Shown here: in pieces, positions 43,686-51,754 of the stretch
Position numbering within the stretch: position 1 is the first letter of the stretch
Layout: every line of letters begins with the position of its first letter
The notes under the pieces: generated by a model
What the model was told of the DNA's origin: nothing
Seen by the model: only the letters and a program-made list of their open reading frames with translations
The model's database searches: none
Translations under genes and position numbers: made by a program
NCBI GenBank assembly: GCA_014379355.1
Contig: JACMLX010000183.1
Span: 1-64,000, forward strand
Direction of reading: 5' to 3'
DNA length: 64,000 nt
From: Gemmatimonadaceae bacterium
Lineage (GTDB): Bacteria; Gemmatimonadota; Gemmatimonadetes; Gemmatimonadales; Gemmatimonadaceae

Positions 43686-44483
43686 ATGACGAGCCCGATC
43701 ATTGGCCACGCCTTCGTTCGCAGTGCCATCGCGCCGATGTTCGCCGAGGGCCGCGTGTCGTCGTCGCAGGTGTCGCAGCAGCTGGCCGGTCATCCGTTGT
43801 ACGTGCTCGAGTCGCGCGACGATCACTGGCATCGCGTTCGCGGCATGGACGAATACGAAGGATGGATGCACGACGGCTACTTCATGCGCATGGTGGACGA
43901 GGCGCCCGTCGTCGTGACCACGTCCGCCGATTTCGCGCTGACGTACGTGCCTCGCGTGTCGATGGGTGTCATCGCGCGCAGCGAGCGCCATGGCGTGCGC
44001 GCACTGCCGCTCAACGCGTGGCTCGACCTCGATGAGGAAATCGTGGACGGCGAGACGGTTCCGCTGAATGAGATGGAGGAACACTTTGCGGTTGCGCCCG
44101 ATGCCATCGCACAGTCGGCGGTGGAGTGGTTCGAGGGCACATCGTACCAATGGGGTGGCGTGACGCCGTGGGGAGCGGACTGCAGCGGCTTCGTGCAGAC
44201 GATCTTCGGCGTGCACGGCGTGCCCCTGCCTCGTGACGCGCACCTGCAGGCGCTGAGCGGCGAGGAAGTGTCGCGTTCGACCCTGCAGCCGGCGGATCTG
44301 CTGTTCTTCTCGGATCGTGACGATCGACGCATCACGCACGTCGGTGTGGCACTGGCCGGCGATCGCCTCGCCCACATTGCGCTGGGACGCGGTGGTTTCG
44401 CCCTGGAATGGCTTGGCGACAGCGACGATGCCTACATCGCAGCGCTCAATTCCCGTTTCGTGACGGCGCGGCGCGTGGTGTGA
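43686..44483 (+). CDS. NlpC/P60 (C40) cell-wall hydrolase with SH3-like domain
   Basis: A 265-residue predicted gamma-D-glutamyl peptidoglycan endopeptidase. The N-terminal ~130 residues look like paired SH3-type domains (PLYVLESRDDHWHRVRGMDEYEGWM). The C-terminal NlpC/P60 domain has TPWGADCSGFVQ with Cys166, ITHVGVAL with His218, and RLAHIALG with His230 as the catalytic triad. No signal peptide is visible at ATG 43686, which is unusual for a wall enzyme; it could act in the cytoplasm on muropeptides or be exported another way. It is 37 bases downstream of the AAA+ gene and convergent with the glycosidase-like gene. Confidence 0.85.
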   Translation: MTSPIIGHAFVRSAIAPMFAEGRVSSSQVSQQLAGHPLYVLESRDDHWHRVRGMDEYEGWMHDGYFMRMVDEAPVVVTTSADFALTYVPRVSMGVIARSERHGVRALPLNAWLDLDEEIVDGETVPLNEMEEHFAVAPDAIAQSAVEWFEGTSYQWGGVTPWGADCSGFVQTIFGVHGVPLPRDAHLQALSGEEVSRSTLQPADLLFFSDRDDRRITHVGVALAGDRLAHIALGRGGFALEWLGDSDDAYIAALNSRFVTARRVV

Positions 44484-44495
44484 CGAGGCGCGGGA

Positions 44496-45578
44496 TCAAG
44501 GCGTGCGGAGCCAGGTCGTTGCCGTACGCACCGCATCCCATGACGGCCGTGGCGACCCATCGGCCTTCCGCAGGCCGAGCGAGCAGAGAAACTCGATGAA
44601 CTGCGGCTGGTTGGGCAGGTTGTAGTAGACGCCGAAATCCGAGCACTGCTGTGGCGTGAAGTCGTGCAGGAGAAACAGGCTCACGAACGGCATCGCCGTG
44701 CTGCCGCGAGCACGCCATTGCCCGATGGCATCGGTGAAGAACGCCGCCTGCGCCAATTCCGAACTGCGATTGACCGACGAGGCCGGATACCCCAACTCCT
44801 GCAGCACCACCGGCTTGCCACCCGCAATCACGATCATGTTGTCGAACAGGACACCAGTGATCGTGGCCGGTGCCACGTTGAAGCTGTCGAGAAGGAAGGG
44901 GTAGAGGGTGTAGATCGCGACATCGCTGACCGCGATGAGCGCCCGTGCGGCCGTGGTGTTGATCGCCGCGCCGGAATATTCCATGGTCGCACCGACCTTG
45001 ATGCCCGGCACACGCCGATGCAGGGAGGCGACTGCCTGGCCCACGAACGTCGTATATGCCGGCCACTCGCTGCGCGTGCGCAGGTAATCGGCGACTTCAT
45101 TGCCGATCGAGAAGTACGTCACGTCGCCAAGAATCGGCTGCAGTGCATCGAGCAGCCGGTCGAAGCGGCGCTGCACACGCGGATCCGTCCAGGCAAGCGC
45201 AGCGATGTCGGCGGGCATCTCGCGCTTCACGGTGTTGATCACCTGGATGCCGAGGAAGATCTGAAGGCCCCGGCTGCGCGAGTAGCGAAAGTCGTCGATC
45301 ACGCGCTGCACGTCGAGCCGAGCACTGTCAGGCTCGAGTTCGCGCCACGTGTACGTCTGTACGATGCCCTTCGCACCGACGGCGAGGCTCGAATCGAGCG
45401 CCGCCACGAAATCCGCAGCCTGCGGTGCTGGAATCGGGCGGGGATTGGCGGCGATGGCCAGGGTCGGGCGCAGCACTCCTTCGGGTGGCGTGCCCGGACC
45501 TTCGGTCGGGTCGGTCGCGCAGGCCGCCGCACTCACAGTGAGCGCGGCCACGACGATGAACCGACGAGGATGGATCAC
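44496..45578 (-). CDS. glycosidase-like (clan GH-A type) lipoprotein
   Basis: A 360-residue predicted lipoprotein (signal peptide with lipobox SAAAC, Cys20). The mature protein reads like a TIM-barrel glycoside hydrolase of clan GH-A: FSIGNEVADY supplies the Asn-Glu acid/base pair after strand 4, and PVVLQELGYP supplies the strand-7 nucleophile Glu. The family within the clan (GH5, GH39, GH53 or an unclassified one) cannot be settled by eye. It would act on a beta-linked polysaccharide at the cell surface or in the periplasm. It starts in an ATGA overlap with the DUF6941-like gene. Confidence 0.72.
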   Translation of the reverse strand: MIHPRRFIVVAALTVSAAACATDPTEGPGTPPEGVLRPTLAIAANPRPIPAPQAADFVAALDSSLAVGAKGIVQTYTWRELEPDSARLDVQRVIDDFRYSRSRGLQIFLGIQVINTVKREMPADIAALAWTDPRVQRRFDRLLDALQPILGDVTYFSIGNEVADYLRTRSEWPAYTTFVGQAVASLHRRVPGIKVGATMEYSGAAINTTAARALIAVSDVAIYTLYPFLLDSFNVAPATITGVLFDNMIVIAGGKPVVLQELGYPASSVNRSSELAQAAFFTDAIGQWRARGSTAMPFVSLFLLHDFTPQQCSDFGVYYNLPNQPQFIEFLCSLGLRKADGSPRPSWDAVRTATTWLRTP

Positions 45579-46015
45579 GAGACGAGACCTGCCGGCGCAG
45601 CAGGCGCCAGCGGTAGATGTGTTTCCAGCCTCTGATTGACATGCAGCGACGTGCGGACCGCCTCGGTATCGTCGACTCCCACGATCATCGTGTAGATACC
45701 GGGCACATCCAGCGGGAGGTCCACCACCGCCAGGAGCGGCACGTCGATGCCGTCGCCGCCTTCCGGCGCCGAGCCGACGAGCAACTCACCCCGACTCGAC
45801 CACAGCAGCTCGCCAACGGCGTTCACCCACTCGAGGCTGACGCCGTGAGGACCCTCATCCTCAGCCACCGCCTTCAAGCGCACGACGAATGTCGCGCGCG
45901 GGTGCACCGTCGGCAGCTGCCCCACATGGAGCGCATCGAAGACGCCGAGAATGTTGAGCTTGCCTTCCTGCGACACATTGGCCGCGTCGGCGAAGAGCGC
46001 GAATTGAACATGCAT
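45575..46015 (-). CDS. DUF6941-like conserved protein
   Basis: A 146-residue cytoplasmic-looking protein beginning MHVQFALFADAANVSQEGKL. The composition is beta-rich and the order of segments (NILGVFDALHV, FVVRLKAV, IDVPLLAVVDLPLDVPG, YTMIVGVDD) is that of the widely distributed DUF6941 family, recognised here by memory of its N-terminal signature. Its function is unknown. It overlaps the glycosidase-like gene by 4 bp and is divergent from the EamA gene across a 64-bp gap. Confidence 0.65.
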   Translation of the reverse strand: MHVQFALFADAANVSQEGKLNILGVFDALHVGQLPTVHPRATFVVRLKAVAEDEGPHGVSLEWVNAVGELLWSSRGELLVGSAPEGGDGIDVPLLAVVDLPLDVPGIYTMIVGVDDTEAVRTSLHVNQRLETHLPLAPAAPAGLVS

Positions 46016-46079
46016 GGTCGCATCCTACCCACCGCCCCGGTACGCGGGAAGCCATCCCGGGGGGCACTAGATTCGAGGA

Positions 46080-47036
46080 ATGTCCGCTCCCGCCGCGCCC
46101 GTCGCACCCGTGCTCCCGCCGTTGGTCACGCCGGTTCAGGTCGGCGTACCGCCTGCACAGCCGGGCTTCGGCACGATCGACGTGCTGCTCATCCTGATGG
46201 CCACGCTCTGGGGCGCGAACTTCTTCGCCGTCCAGTACGGCACGGCGCACATGCCAGGATTGGCCTTCAATACCTCGCGCATGGCCGTCGGTGCCATCGT
46301 GATGCTCGTGGCCGCCTTGCTCACCGTACGTGAGCCGTGGCCGTCGCGCGCCGATACCGTGCGGCTGATGGCCTATGGCCTGATCGGCAACGGCATATAT
46401 CAGTATTTCTTCGTGCAGGGTCTCTCGCGCGCACGTGGCGGATCGGCGTCACTGATTCTCGCCGCCTCGCCGGCCGCGCTGGCGCTGCTCGGCTGGGCGA
46501 CGCGTACCGAGAAGATGACACGATTCCTCATCGCGGGCGTGGCACTGTCGGTCGTGGGTGTCGCGATGGTCATGCTGGGCGACAACATCGCGCCCGCCAC
46601 CACCGGCACGCGACTCGGCACCGTCTACCTCACGCTCGCGATGCTGACGTGGGCCGTGTACGCGACGCTGCTTCGACCACTCACGCAGCGCGTGAACGGC
46701 CTGCATCTCACCCTGCTGACTCTCCTGGGTGGGCTCATTCCGCTGGTCGCCCTCACCGGTCGCGATCTGCTCGCAACGGCATGGACCACGCTCACCTGGC
46801 GCACCTGGGCCGCGATGGCATACGCAGGAATAGGTGCCATCGTGATCGCCTACCTGATCTACTACCACGGCCTGAAGAAGATCGGCGCCACGCGCACCTC
46901 GCTGTACTCGAACCTGCAGCCGTTCGTCGCCATTCTCGTCGCGTGGCAGTTTCAGAATGATCGCCCCACCATCTGGCAACTCATGGGTTTTCTCTGCATC
47001 ACGGGCGGCTTGCTGCTCGCACGGCGTCCGGCATGA
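46080..47036 (+). CDS. EamA-family drug/metabolite transporter
   Basis: A 318-residue inner-membrane protein with about ten hydrophobic segments arranged as two five-helix EamA repeats. The family opening LLILMATLWGANFFAVQYG and the second-repeat motif TWAVYATLLRPL are visible; the end is LMGFLCITGGLLLARR. An unusual N-terminal 30 residues rich in Ala/Pro precedes the first helix. Substrate unknown (amino acids or metabolites in characterised members). The start ATG 46080 follows GAGG closely. Its stop overlaps the HAD gene by 4 bp (ATGA). Confidence 0.87.
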   Translation: MSAPAAPVAPVLPPLVTPVQVGVPPAQPGFGTIDVLLILMATLWGANFFAVQYGTAHMPGLAFNTSRMAVGAIVMLVAALLTVREPWPSRADTVRLMAYGLIGNGIYQYFFVQGLSRARGGSASLILAASPAALALLGWATRTEKMTRFLIAGVALSVVGVAMVMLGDNIAPATTGTRLGTVYLTLAMLTWAVYATLLRPLTQRVNGLHLTLLTLLGGLIPLVALTGRDLLATAWTTLTWRTWAAMAYAGIGAIVIAYLIYYHGLKKIGATRTSLYSNLQPFVAILVAWQFQNDRPTIWQLMGFLCITGGLLLARRPA

Positions 47037-47746
47037 CGGTGCTCGTCCTCTTCGACATCGACGGCACACTGCTGCTCGCGCACGGTGCCGGTCGGCGCGC
47101 CGTGCATCGCGCCATGGTGGACGTGTTCGGCGTGACCGGTCCAGAACTGCATCCGTTCGATGGCAAGACGGATCCGCAGATCGTGCGTGAGCTGGGGGCG
47201 CTGGCCGGTGTCACCGAAGACGTGATCCACGAGCGCATGTCGCCCGCGCTCGATCGGTATTTCGGCTACCTCGAGGCCGACATCACGGGCTCACCACACG
47301 CCGTGGAACTGCTGCCAGGTGTGCACGATCTGCTCGATGCGCTCGAGGCGCGCCATGACGTGATGCTCGGACTGCTGACGGGCAACATCGAGTCGGGCGC
47401 GTCACTCAAGTTGCGCGCCGTGAACATCGCGCCGGAGCGTTTCGTCGTCGGCGCGTACGGATCCGATGCACCCGTGCGGCCGGCACTGCCTGCCATCGCA
47501 CAGTCGCGAGCCACGCGCCATCTGGGGGCACACCTGCCGGGATCCCGCATCGTGATCGTGGGGGACACGCCACACGACCTGACATGCGGCAACGAGATCG
47601 GCGCACGCGCCATCGGCGTCGAAACGGGGCGCTTTCGCGCGGCAGACCTGCACCCGCACAATCCGCTCGCCGTTTTCGCCGATCTGCGTGACACCGCCGC
47701 CGTGGTTGCCGCGATCACCAGTGTCGCCGCCGAGCGCGCCGCGTGA
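47033..47746 (+). CDS. HAD-family hydrolase (phosphoglycolate phosphatase-like)
   Basis: A 237-residue phosphatase with intact HAD motifs: motif I LFDIDGTLL (nucleophile Asp8), motif II LGLLTGN, motif III lysine-region RPALP, and motif IV VIVGDTPHDL with the metal-binding Asp. The cap domain spans about 16-90. It may dephosphorylate 2-phosphoglycolate or a related small phosphate, which would complement the catalytically altered HAD protein in the glycolate operon at 20731-21357. Overlaps flanking genes by 4 bp each. Confidence 0.87.
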   Translation: MTVLVLFDIDGTLLLAHGAGRRAVHRAMVDVFGVTGPELHPFDGKTDPQIVRELGALAGVTEDVIHERMSPALDRYFGYLEADITGSPHAVELLPGVHDLLDALEARHDVMLGLLTGNIESGASLKLRAVNIAPERFVVGAYGSDAPVRPALPAIAQSRATRHLGAHLPGSRIVIVGDTPHDLTCGNEIGARAIGVETGRFRAADLHPHNPLAVFADLRDTAAVVAAITSVAAERAA

Positions 47747-48516
47747 CGCCGCCGGGCGAAGGGGTACTGTCCGCGCGCCTGCACGGCGCATGGCTGGATC
47801 GCTCGCTGGACTACGACGCGCAGGTTCGCCTCGATGCGGATACGCTGCGCATCAGCTACGACTCGGGTGCGAGCATCGAGCTGCCGGTCAGGGAGCTGCG
47901 AGGCACCACCCTTCGCGATGGCACGCTGACCGTTCATGCGAAGGATGGAGTCACAGTGTCACTATCCGAGTCGACGCACCTCGATGGGCTGCGGAATCGC
48001 GTCGAGGCGGCGGTGTGCGTCTTCCCGGCGCAGACACTGTCGCTGCGCGGCTTCGGCAGTGAACGAAGCGCCCCCGGGTCTGATCACGATGCCTGGTTCG
48101 AGGCGCTGCTGACGGCGCGGCGTGTGGCTGAGGAGAGCCGCACCGTCGAAACGCAGCGGCGCGCCTTCGAGCCGACGCGCCTGGAGCGCCACGCGCAGGT
48201 GACACGTGAGGCGTGGGCCAGCACGCGCTTCACGGACGCCGCAGACCGGCGCGCGCTCGAGGCGGAGCTGGAGGACATAGCACGGCCGTATTCGCTCGCA
48301 TTGCGCCAGCTGGAGCATGCATCGTTGCGGCTGCGCCAGGCACCGGATGACCGTCGGTTCGAGACCTGGCACCGCTGGACGGGCACCGTGCAGCGTGCGT
48401 TCCGCGCCGCTGACGATGTGTGGGGGCTGACCGTGCCTGCGCTCTGCGATTCACGCGGTGCCAAGGGTGCCCTCTGGCGCAGGTTGCTTCGCCGCGGCGG
48501 CAAGGGCAGGTCGTGA
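47743..48516 (+). CDS. protein of unknown function
   Basis: A 257-residue protein that I do not recognise. The N-terminal ~90 residues alternate short beta-strands (VRLDADTLRISYDS, ASIELPVRELRGTTLRDGTLTVHAKDGVTVSLS) and could form a small PH-like or beta-sandwich fold. The rest is helical and rich in Arg, Glu and Ala (AFEPTRLERHAQVTREAW), ending in a basic tail (LWRRLLRRGGKGRS). No signal peptide or membrane segment. It starts at GTG 47743 and ends in a GTGA overlap with acpS, so it is co-translated with the HAD hydrolase and AcpS genes. Confidence 0.72.
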   Translation: MTPPGEGVLSARLHGAWLDRSLDYDAQVRLDADTLRISYDSGASIELPVRELRGTTLRDGTLTVHAKDGVTVSLSESTHLDGLRNRVEAAVCVFPAQTLSLRGFGSERSAPGSDHDAWFEALLTARRVAEESRTVETQRRAFEPTRLERHAQVTREAWASTRFTDAADRRALEAELEDIARPYSLALRQLEHASLRLRQAPDDRRFETWHRWTGTVQRAFRAADDVWGLTVPALCDSRGAKGALWRRLLRRGGKGRS

Positions 48517-48905
48517 TCCGTGGCATCGGACTCGATCTGGCGGACATCGACCGGATCGAGCGTCTGCTCGGCCGCCATCCGGAGCGAGCCCGGCTGCGTC
48601 TCTTCACCGCAGGCGAGCGCGAGTACTGCGATCGGCGCGCCCGGCCCGCCCGGCACTTCGCCGCCCGCTTTGCCGCCAAGGAGGCCGCCTACAAGGCGCT
48701 CTCGGGTACGGAGGAGGCGCGCCACATCCACTGGCAGGACATCGAGGTCGCCAGTGAGCCGATGGACGGGCGCCCGACGTTGCTTCTGCATGGTCTGGCT
48801 GCGAAACGTGCGGCTGAGCTGGGCGTCTCCTCCATACATCTGACGCTCACCCACTCGGACCTGGTGGCGGCGGCAATGGTGGTGCTGGAGTCGTCCGGAG
48901 TCTGA
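48513..48905 (+). CDS. acpS: holo-[acyl-carrier-protein] synthase
   Basis: AcpS transfers 4'-phosphopantetheine from CoA to acyl carrier protein. The 130-residue protein has the two conserved motifs: IGLDLADIDRIERL (Mg-binding Asp) at the N-terminus and FAARFAAKEAAYKAL. Start GTG 48513 forms a GTGA overlap with the unknown gene and directly precedes the first motif; the frame extends 31 codons upstream without homology. It is followed by the iron-regulated feo operon on the same strand. Confidence 0.92.
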   Translation: MIRGIGLDLADIDRIERLLGRHPERARLRLFTAGEREYCDRRARPARHFAARFAAKEAAYKALSGTEEARHIHWQDIEVASEPMDGRPTLLLHGLAAKRAAELGVSSIHLTLTHSDLVAAAMVVLESSGV

Positions 48906-48970
48906 TCGCGGAAAGCCAAGCGAAGCACTCGGCATTCCGAACTCTTGCTCTAGCCGAGTTCGGAGGAGTG

Positions 48971-49007
48971 TTGTATTGTTCTTCTGTGCTTCTGAGAATC
49001 ATTCTCA
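48971..49007 (+). promoter_or_regulatory. feo promoter with perfect Fur-type operator
   Basis: TGAGAATCATTCTCA (48993-49007) is a perfect 7-1-7 inverted repeat matching the Fur box pattern TGATAATnATTATCA at 13 of 15 positions. It overlaps the -10 of a candidate promoter: TTGTAT (48971-48976), 17 bases, GAGAAT (48994-48999). Iron-loaded Fur bound here would block feoAB transcription. Confidence 0.8.
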
Positions 49008-49020
49008 ACTAGACCGAACT

Positions 49021-49305
49021 GTGACGACTGTCGCCCTGCCGATCGCCGATTCGCTTCTGCCGAGTGCCCTCATGGCGCCGACGGCGTGTCGTCTTGGCGA
49101 CTGCGTGGCCGGTGCCCGCGCCACGGTCGTGTCGCTCGGCTGCGGCGAGAATGAAGCGTGCCGGCTCCGCGAGCTCGGCCTGATGGAAGGAGCCAGCATC
49201 AACATCGTCGATGCGAGACACTGCATGTTGCTGGACGTGCGCGGTTCGCGGTTCGCATTGAGCCCAGCGATCACCGCCGGCATCACCGTACTGCCGTCGC
49301 GTTGA
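49021..49305 (+). CDS. feoA: FeoA-type ferrous iron transport regulator
   Basis: A small SH3-like cytoplasmic protein that supports the ferrous iron transporter FeoB. The FeoA domain starts at CRLGDCVAGARATVVSLG and continues with RLRELGLMEGASINIV, the family signature. GTG 49021 gives 94 residues with an unusual 17-residue lead; ATG 49072 gives 77 residues and starts right at the domain, so it is an equally good choice. It carries several Cys residues (CRLGDC, GCGENEAC, HC), more than usual for FeoA. Controlled by the Fur-type site just upstream. Confidence 0.87.
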   Translation: MTTVALPIADSLLPSALMAPTACRLGDCVAGARATVVSLGCGENEACRLRELGLMEGASINIVDARHCMLLDVRGSRFALSPAITAGITVLPSR

Positions 49306-49337
49306 GCGCGGCGCGGTTCACGCCGCACTGACAACCG

Positions 49338-51506
49338 GTGTCCACGTCATTCGCTCCCACCTCCACCATCGGAGCGTCGGTCGAGCCTCATCAGCGACGG
49401 ATTCGTGTCGTGCTGGTCGGAAATCCCAACACGGGAAAGAGCACGCTGTTCAATGCCCTGACCGGCATGCGCCAACGTGTGGGCAATTTTGCCGGAGTGA
49501 CGGTGGAGCGCGTCGAGGGCGCGATGCGTGGACCGAACGGCGAGAAGGTGACGATCGTCGATGTGCCCGGATGCTACGGCCTGTCCCCGGCAAGCCCTGA
49601 CGAGGAGATCGCACTCGGTGTGATGCGCGGCACGCGCGGCGAGCCGATGCCCGATGTCGTGATCGTCGTGGCCGACGCGCTCCATCTCGAGCGCAACCTG
49701 TATCTCGTCAGTCAGGTGCTCGAACTCGGCATTCCGACACTGGTCGCACTGAACCAGATCGACGCCGCCGCGGATGCCGGCGTCGAAGTGGATGCCATCT
49801 CGCTCATTCACGAACTGGGCGCGCCGGTGATTCCCACCATCGCGACACGCGGCGAAGGCCTCGATGTGTTGCGCAAGGCAATGGTGACGGTGCTCGACCT
49901 GCCGAAGCCGGTGCGTCCGTTCGCCCTGTCGGCCGAGGTGATCGAAGCGCTTGGTCCCCTGAGCGATCTGCTCGTCGCGACCGGTGCCTCGGCGGCATTT
50001 GCTGCACACGATGCGCTGCGGTTGCTGGCGGTGCCGAAGCTCGAGTCGTGGTATGGCAGGTCGCGTGAATCGATCGCACCGATGGTGGACGAAGCACGCA
50101 TCGCGGTGGCGGCAGCGGGGCTCAATCCGCGCAGTCTCGAAGCGGAGTTGCGCTACGGCTGGAGCAGCGGTGTCGTATCGCGCACCGTCATCGATCACAA
50201 CGCCGGCGCACGAACGACCAGTGACAGGATCGATGCGGTGGTGCTGCATCGCCTGTGGGGACCGGTCTTGTTCATCGCCGTGATGGCGCTCGTGTTCCAG
50301 GGAATCTTCACGTGGGCGCAGCCGCTCATGACGGGCGTCGAATGGAGCGTGTCGCAGCTGGGTGACGCCGTTGGTGCCTTGCTGCCGGAAGGCGACCTGC
50401 GCGGCCTGCTGGTGGATGGTGTCATCGGCGGCGTGGGCAGCGTGCTGGTGTTCCTGCCGCAGATCGCGATGCTGTTCCTGTTCATCGGCATTCTCGAAGA
50501 CAGCGGCTACATGGCGCGCGCTGCCTACCTCATGGATCGGCTGATGCGACGCGTCGGGCTGCACGGCAAGAGCTTCATCCCGATGCTCAGCGGGTACGCC
50601 TGTGCGGTGCCGGCCATCATGGCCACGCGCACCATCGAGGAGCCGAAGGACCGACTCGCCACGATCATGGTCGTGCCGCTCATGAGCTGCTCGGCCCGAC
50701 TCCCGGTGTACACGCTGCTGATCGGCGCATTCGTGCCACCGGTGGCGGTGCTGGGAGGCCTGTTCAGCCTGCAGGGCGTGACGATGCTGCTCATGTACTC
50801 ACTGGGAACGGTGACGGCGTTGATGGTCGCCGCGGTCTTCAAGCGCACGCTGTTGCGCGGCCCGGTGCGCCCGATGATCCTCGAGATGCCGGCCTATCGC
50901 CTGCCGAACCTGCGCACACTGCTCCAGAACGTGTGGCACCGCGCGCAGATGTTCCTGCGCCGCGCCGGTACGGTCATCCTGAGCTGCAGCGTGGTGTTGT
51001 GGGCCATGGCGACCTATCCGAAAACGACGGTGCCGGCTGGCGTTGCGCCGGATCGTGCGCATGAAATACAGCTCGAGAACTCGGCACTCGGCCACGTCGG
51101 CAAGGTGATCGAGCCGCTCGTGAGGCCACTCGGCTACGACTGGAAGATCGGCGTGTCGATCGCCGCCAGTTTCGCCGCCCGCGAAGTGTTCGTCAGCACG
51201 ATGGGCACGATCTACGGTGTGGGCGAGGCCGACGAGACGTCGATTGCGCTTCGACAGCGGCTGCGCGACGAAGTGAATCCGACCACCAGTACCCTGCAGT
51301 ACACGCCACTGGTGGCGCTCGGCCTGATGGTGTTCTACGTGTATGCGTTGATGTGCATCAGCACGGTCGCGGTCACGGTGCGTGAGGCGGGTGGCGGACG
51401 GATTGGCTGGACGTGGGCGGTCATCCAGTTCGGCTACATGCTCGGCCTGGCGTACTTCGCCGGACTGGCGGTGTATCAGGGCGGACGACTGCTGGGTTAT
51501 CAGTGA
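49338..51506 (+). CDS. feoB: ferrous iron transporter FeoB
   Basis: The 722-residue inner-membrane Fe(II) permease. The N-terminal G-protein domain has G1 GNPNTGKST (28-36), the G2/G3 region ending VDVPGCYGL, and G4 NQID. The membrane domain has about eight hydrophobic segments with the Gate motifs ARAAYLMDRLMRRVGLHGKSFIP and a second related one (CAVPAIMATRTI). Start GTG 49338. The gene follows feoA by 32 bp and is followed by a small Cys-rich membrane protein gene. Confidence 0.95.
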   Translation: MSTSFAPTSTIGASVEPHQRRIRVVLVGNPNTGKSTLFNALTGMRQRVGNFAGVTVERVEGAMRGPNGEKVTIVDVPGCYGLSPASPDEEIALGVMRGTRGEPMPDVVIVVADALHLERNLYLVSQVLELGIPTLVALNQIDAAADAGVEVDAISLIHELGAPVIPTIATRGEGLDVLRKAMVTVLDLPKPVRPFALSAEVIEALGPLSDLLVATGASAAFAAHDALRLLAVPKLESWYGRSRESIAPMVDEARIAVAAAGLNPRSLEAELRYGWSSGVVSRTVIDHNAGARTTSDRIDAVVLHRLWGPVLFIAVMALVFQGIFTWAQPLMTGVEWSVSQLGDAVGALLPEGDLRGLLVDGVIGGVGSVLVFLPQIAMLFLFIGILEDSGYMARAAYLMDRLMRRVGLHGKSFIPMLSGYACAVPAIMATRTIEEPKDRLATIMVVPLMSCSARLPVYTLLIGAFVPPVAVLGGLFSLQGVTMLLMYSLGTVTALMVAAVFKRTLLRGPVRPMILEMPAYRLPNLRTLLQNVWHRAQMFLRRAGTVILSCSVVLWAMATYPKTTVPAGVAPDRAHEIQLENSALGHVGKVIEPLVRPLGYDWKIGVSIAASFAAREVFVSTMGTIYGVGEADETSIALRQRLRDEVNPTTSTLQYTPLVALGLMVFYVYALMCISTVAVTVREAGGGRIGWTWAVIQFGYMLGLAYFAGLAVYQGGRLLGYQ

Positions 51507-51523
51507 CAACGGCCGAGGCATAC

Positions 51524-51697
51524 ATGGGGCAACAACTGATCGTGGGCCTGATCGTGCTGGGCGCGGTGGTCTTCATCGCGCGCCGCATGTGGAACGTGAT
51601 CGCCTCCGCGCGCGCATCGAAGCAGGCCGGGTGTGATTCGGGTTGTGGCTGTGCACCGGCCGCAAGTCCGCAGGCTGACACATCGCTGCGGAGCTGA
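51524..51697 (+). CDS. FeoB-associated Cys-rich membrane protein
   Basis: A 57-residue protein: one transmembrane helix (about 4-20, LIVGLIVLGAVVFIARRM) followed by a short basic region and CDSGCGCAPA. This is the layout of the small FeoB-associated Cys-rich proteins often encoded after feoB, thought to assist iron uptake or sense iron. GCCGAGG lies 6 bases before ATG 51524. An alternative start, GTG 51503, overlaps the feoB stop as GTGA and would add seven residues. Confidence 0.78.
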   Translation: MGQQLIVGLIVLGAVVFIARRMWNVIASARASKQAGCDSGCGCAPAASPQADTSLRS

Positions 51698-51754
51698 TCC
51701 CGCTGTAGCGGGCCGCCGTCGCATCGGATCGCGAGGCAGCCGGTGCACGACTGG

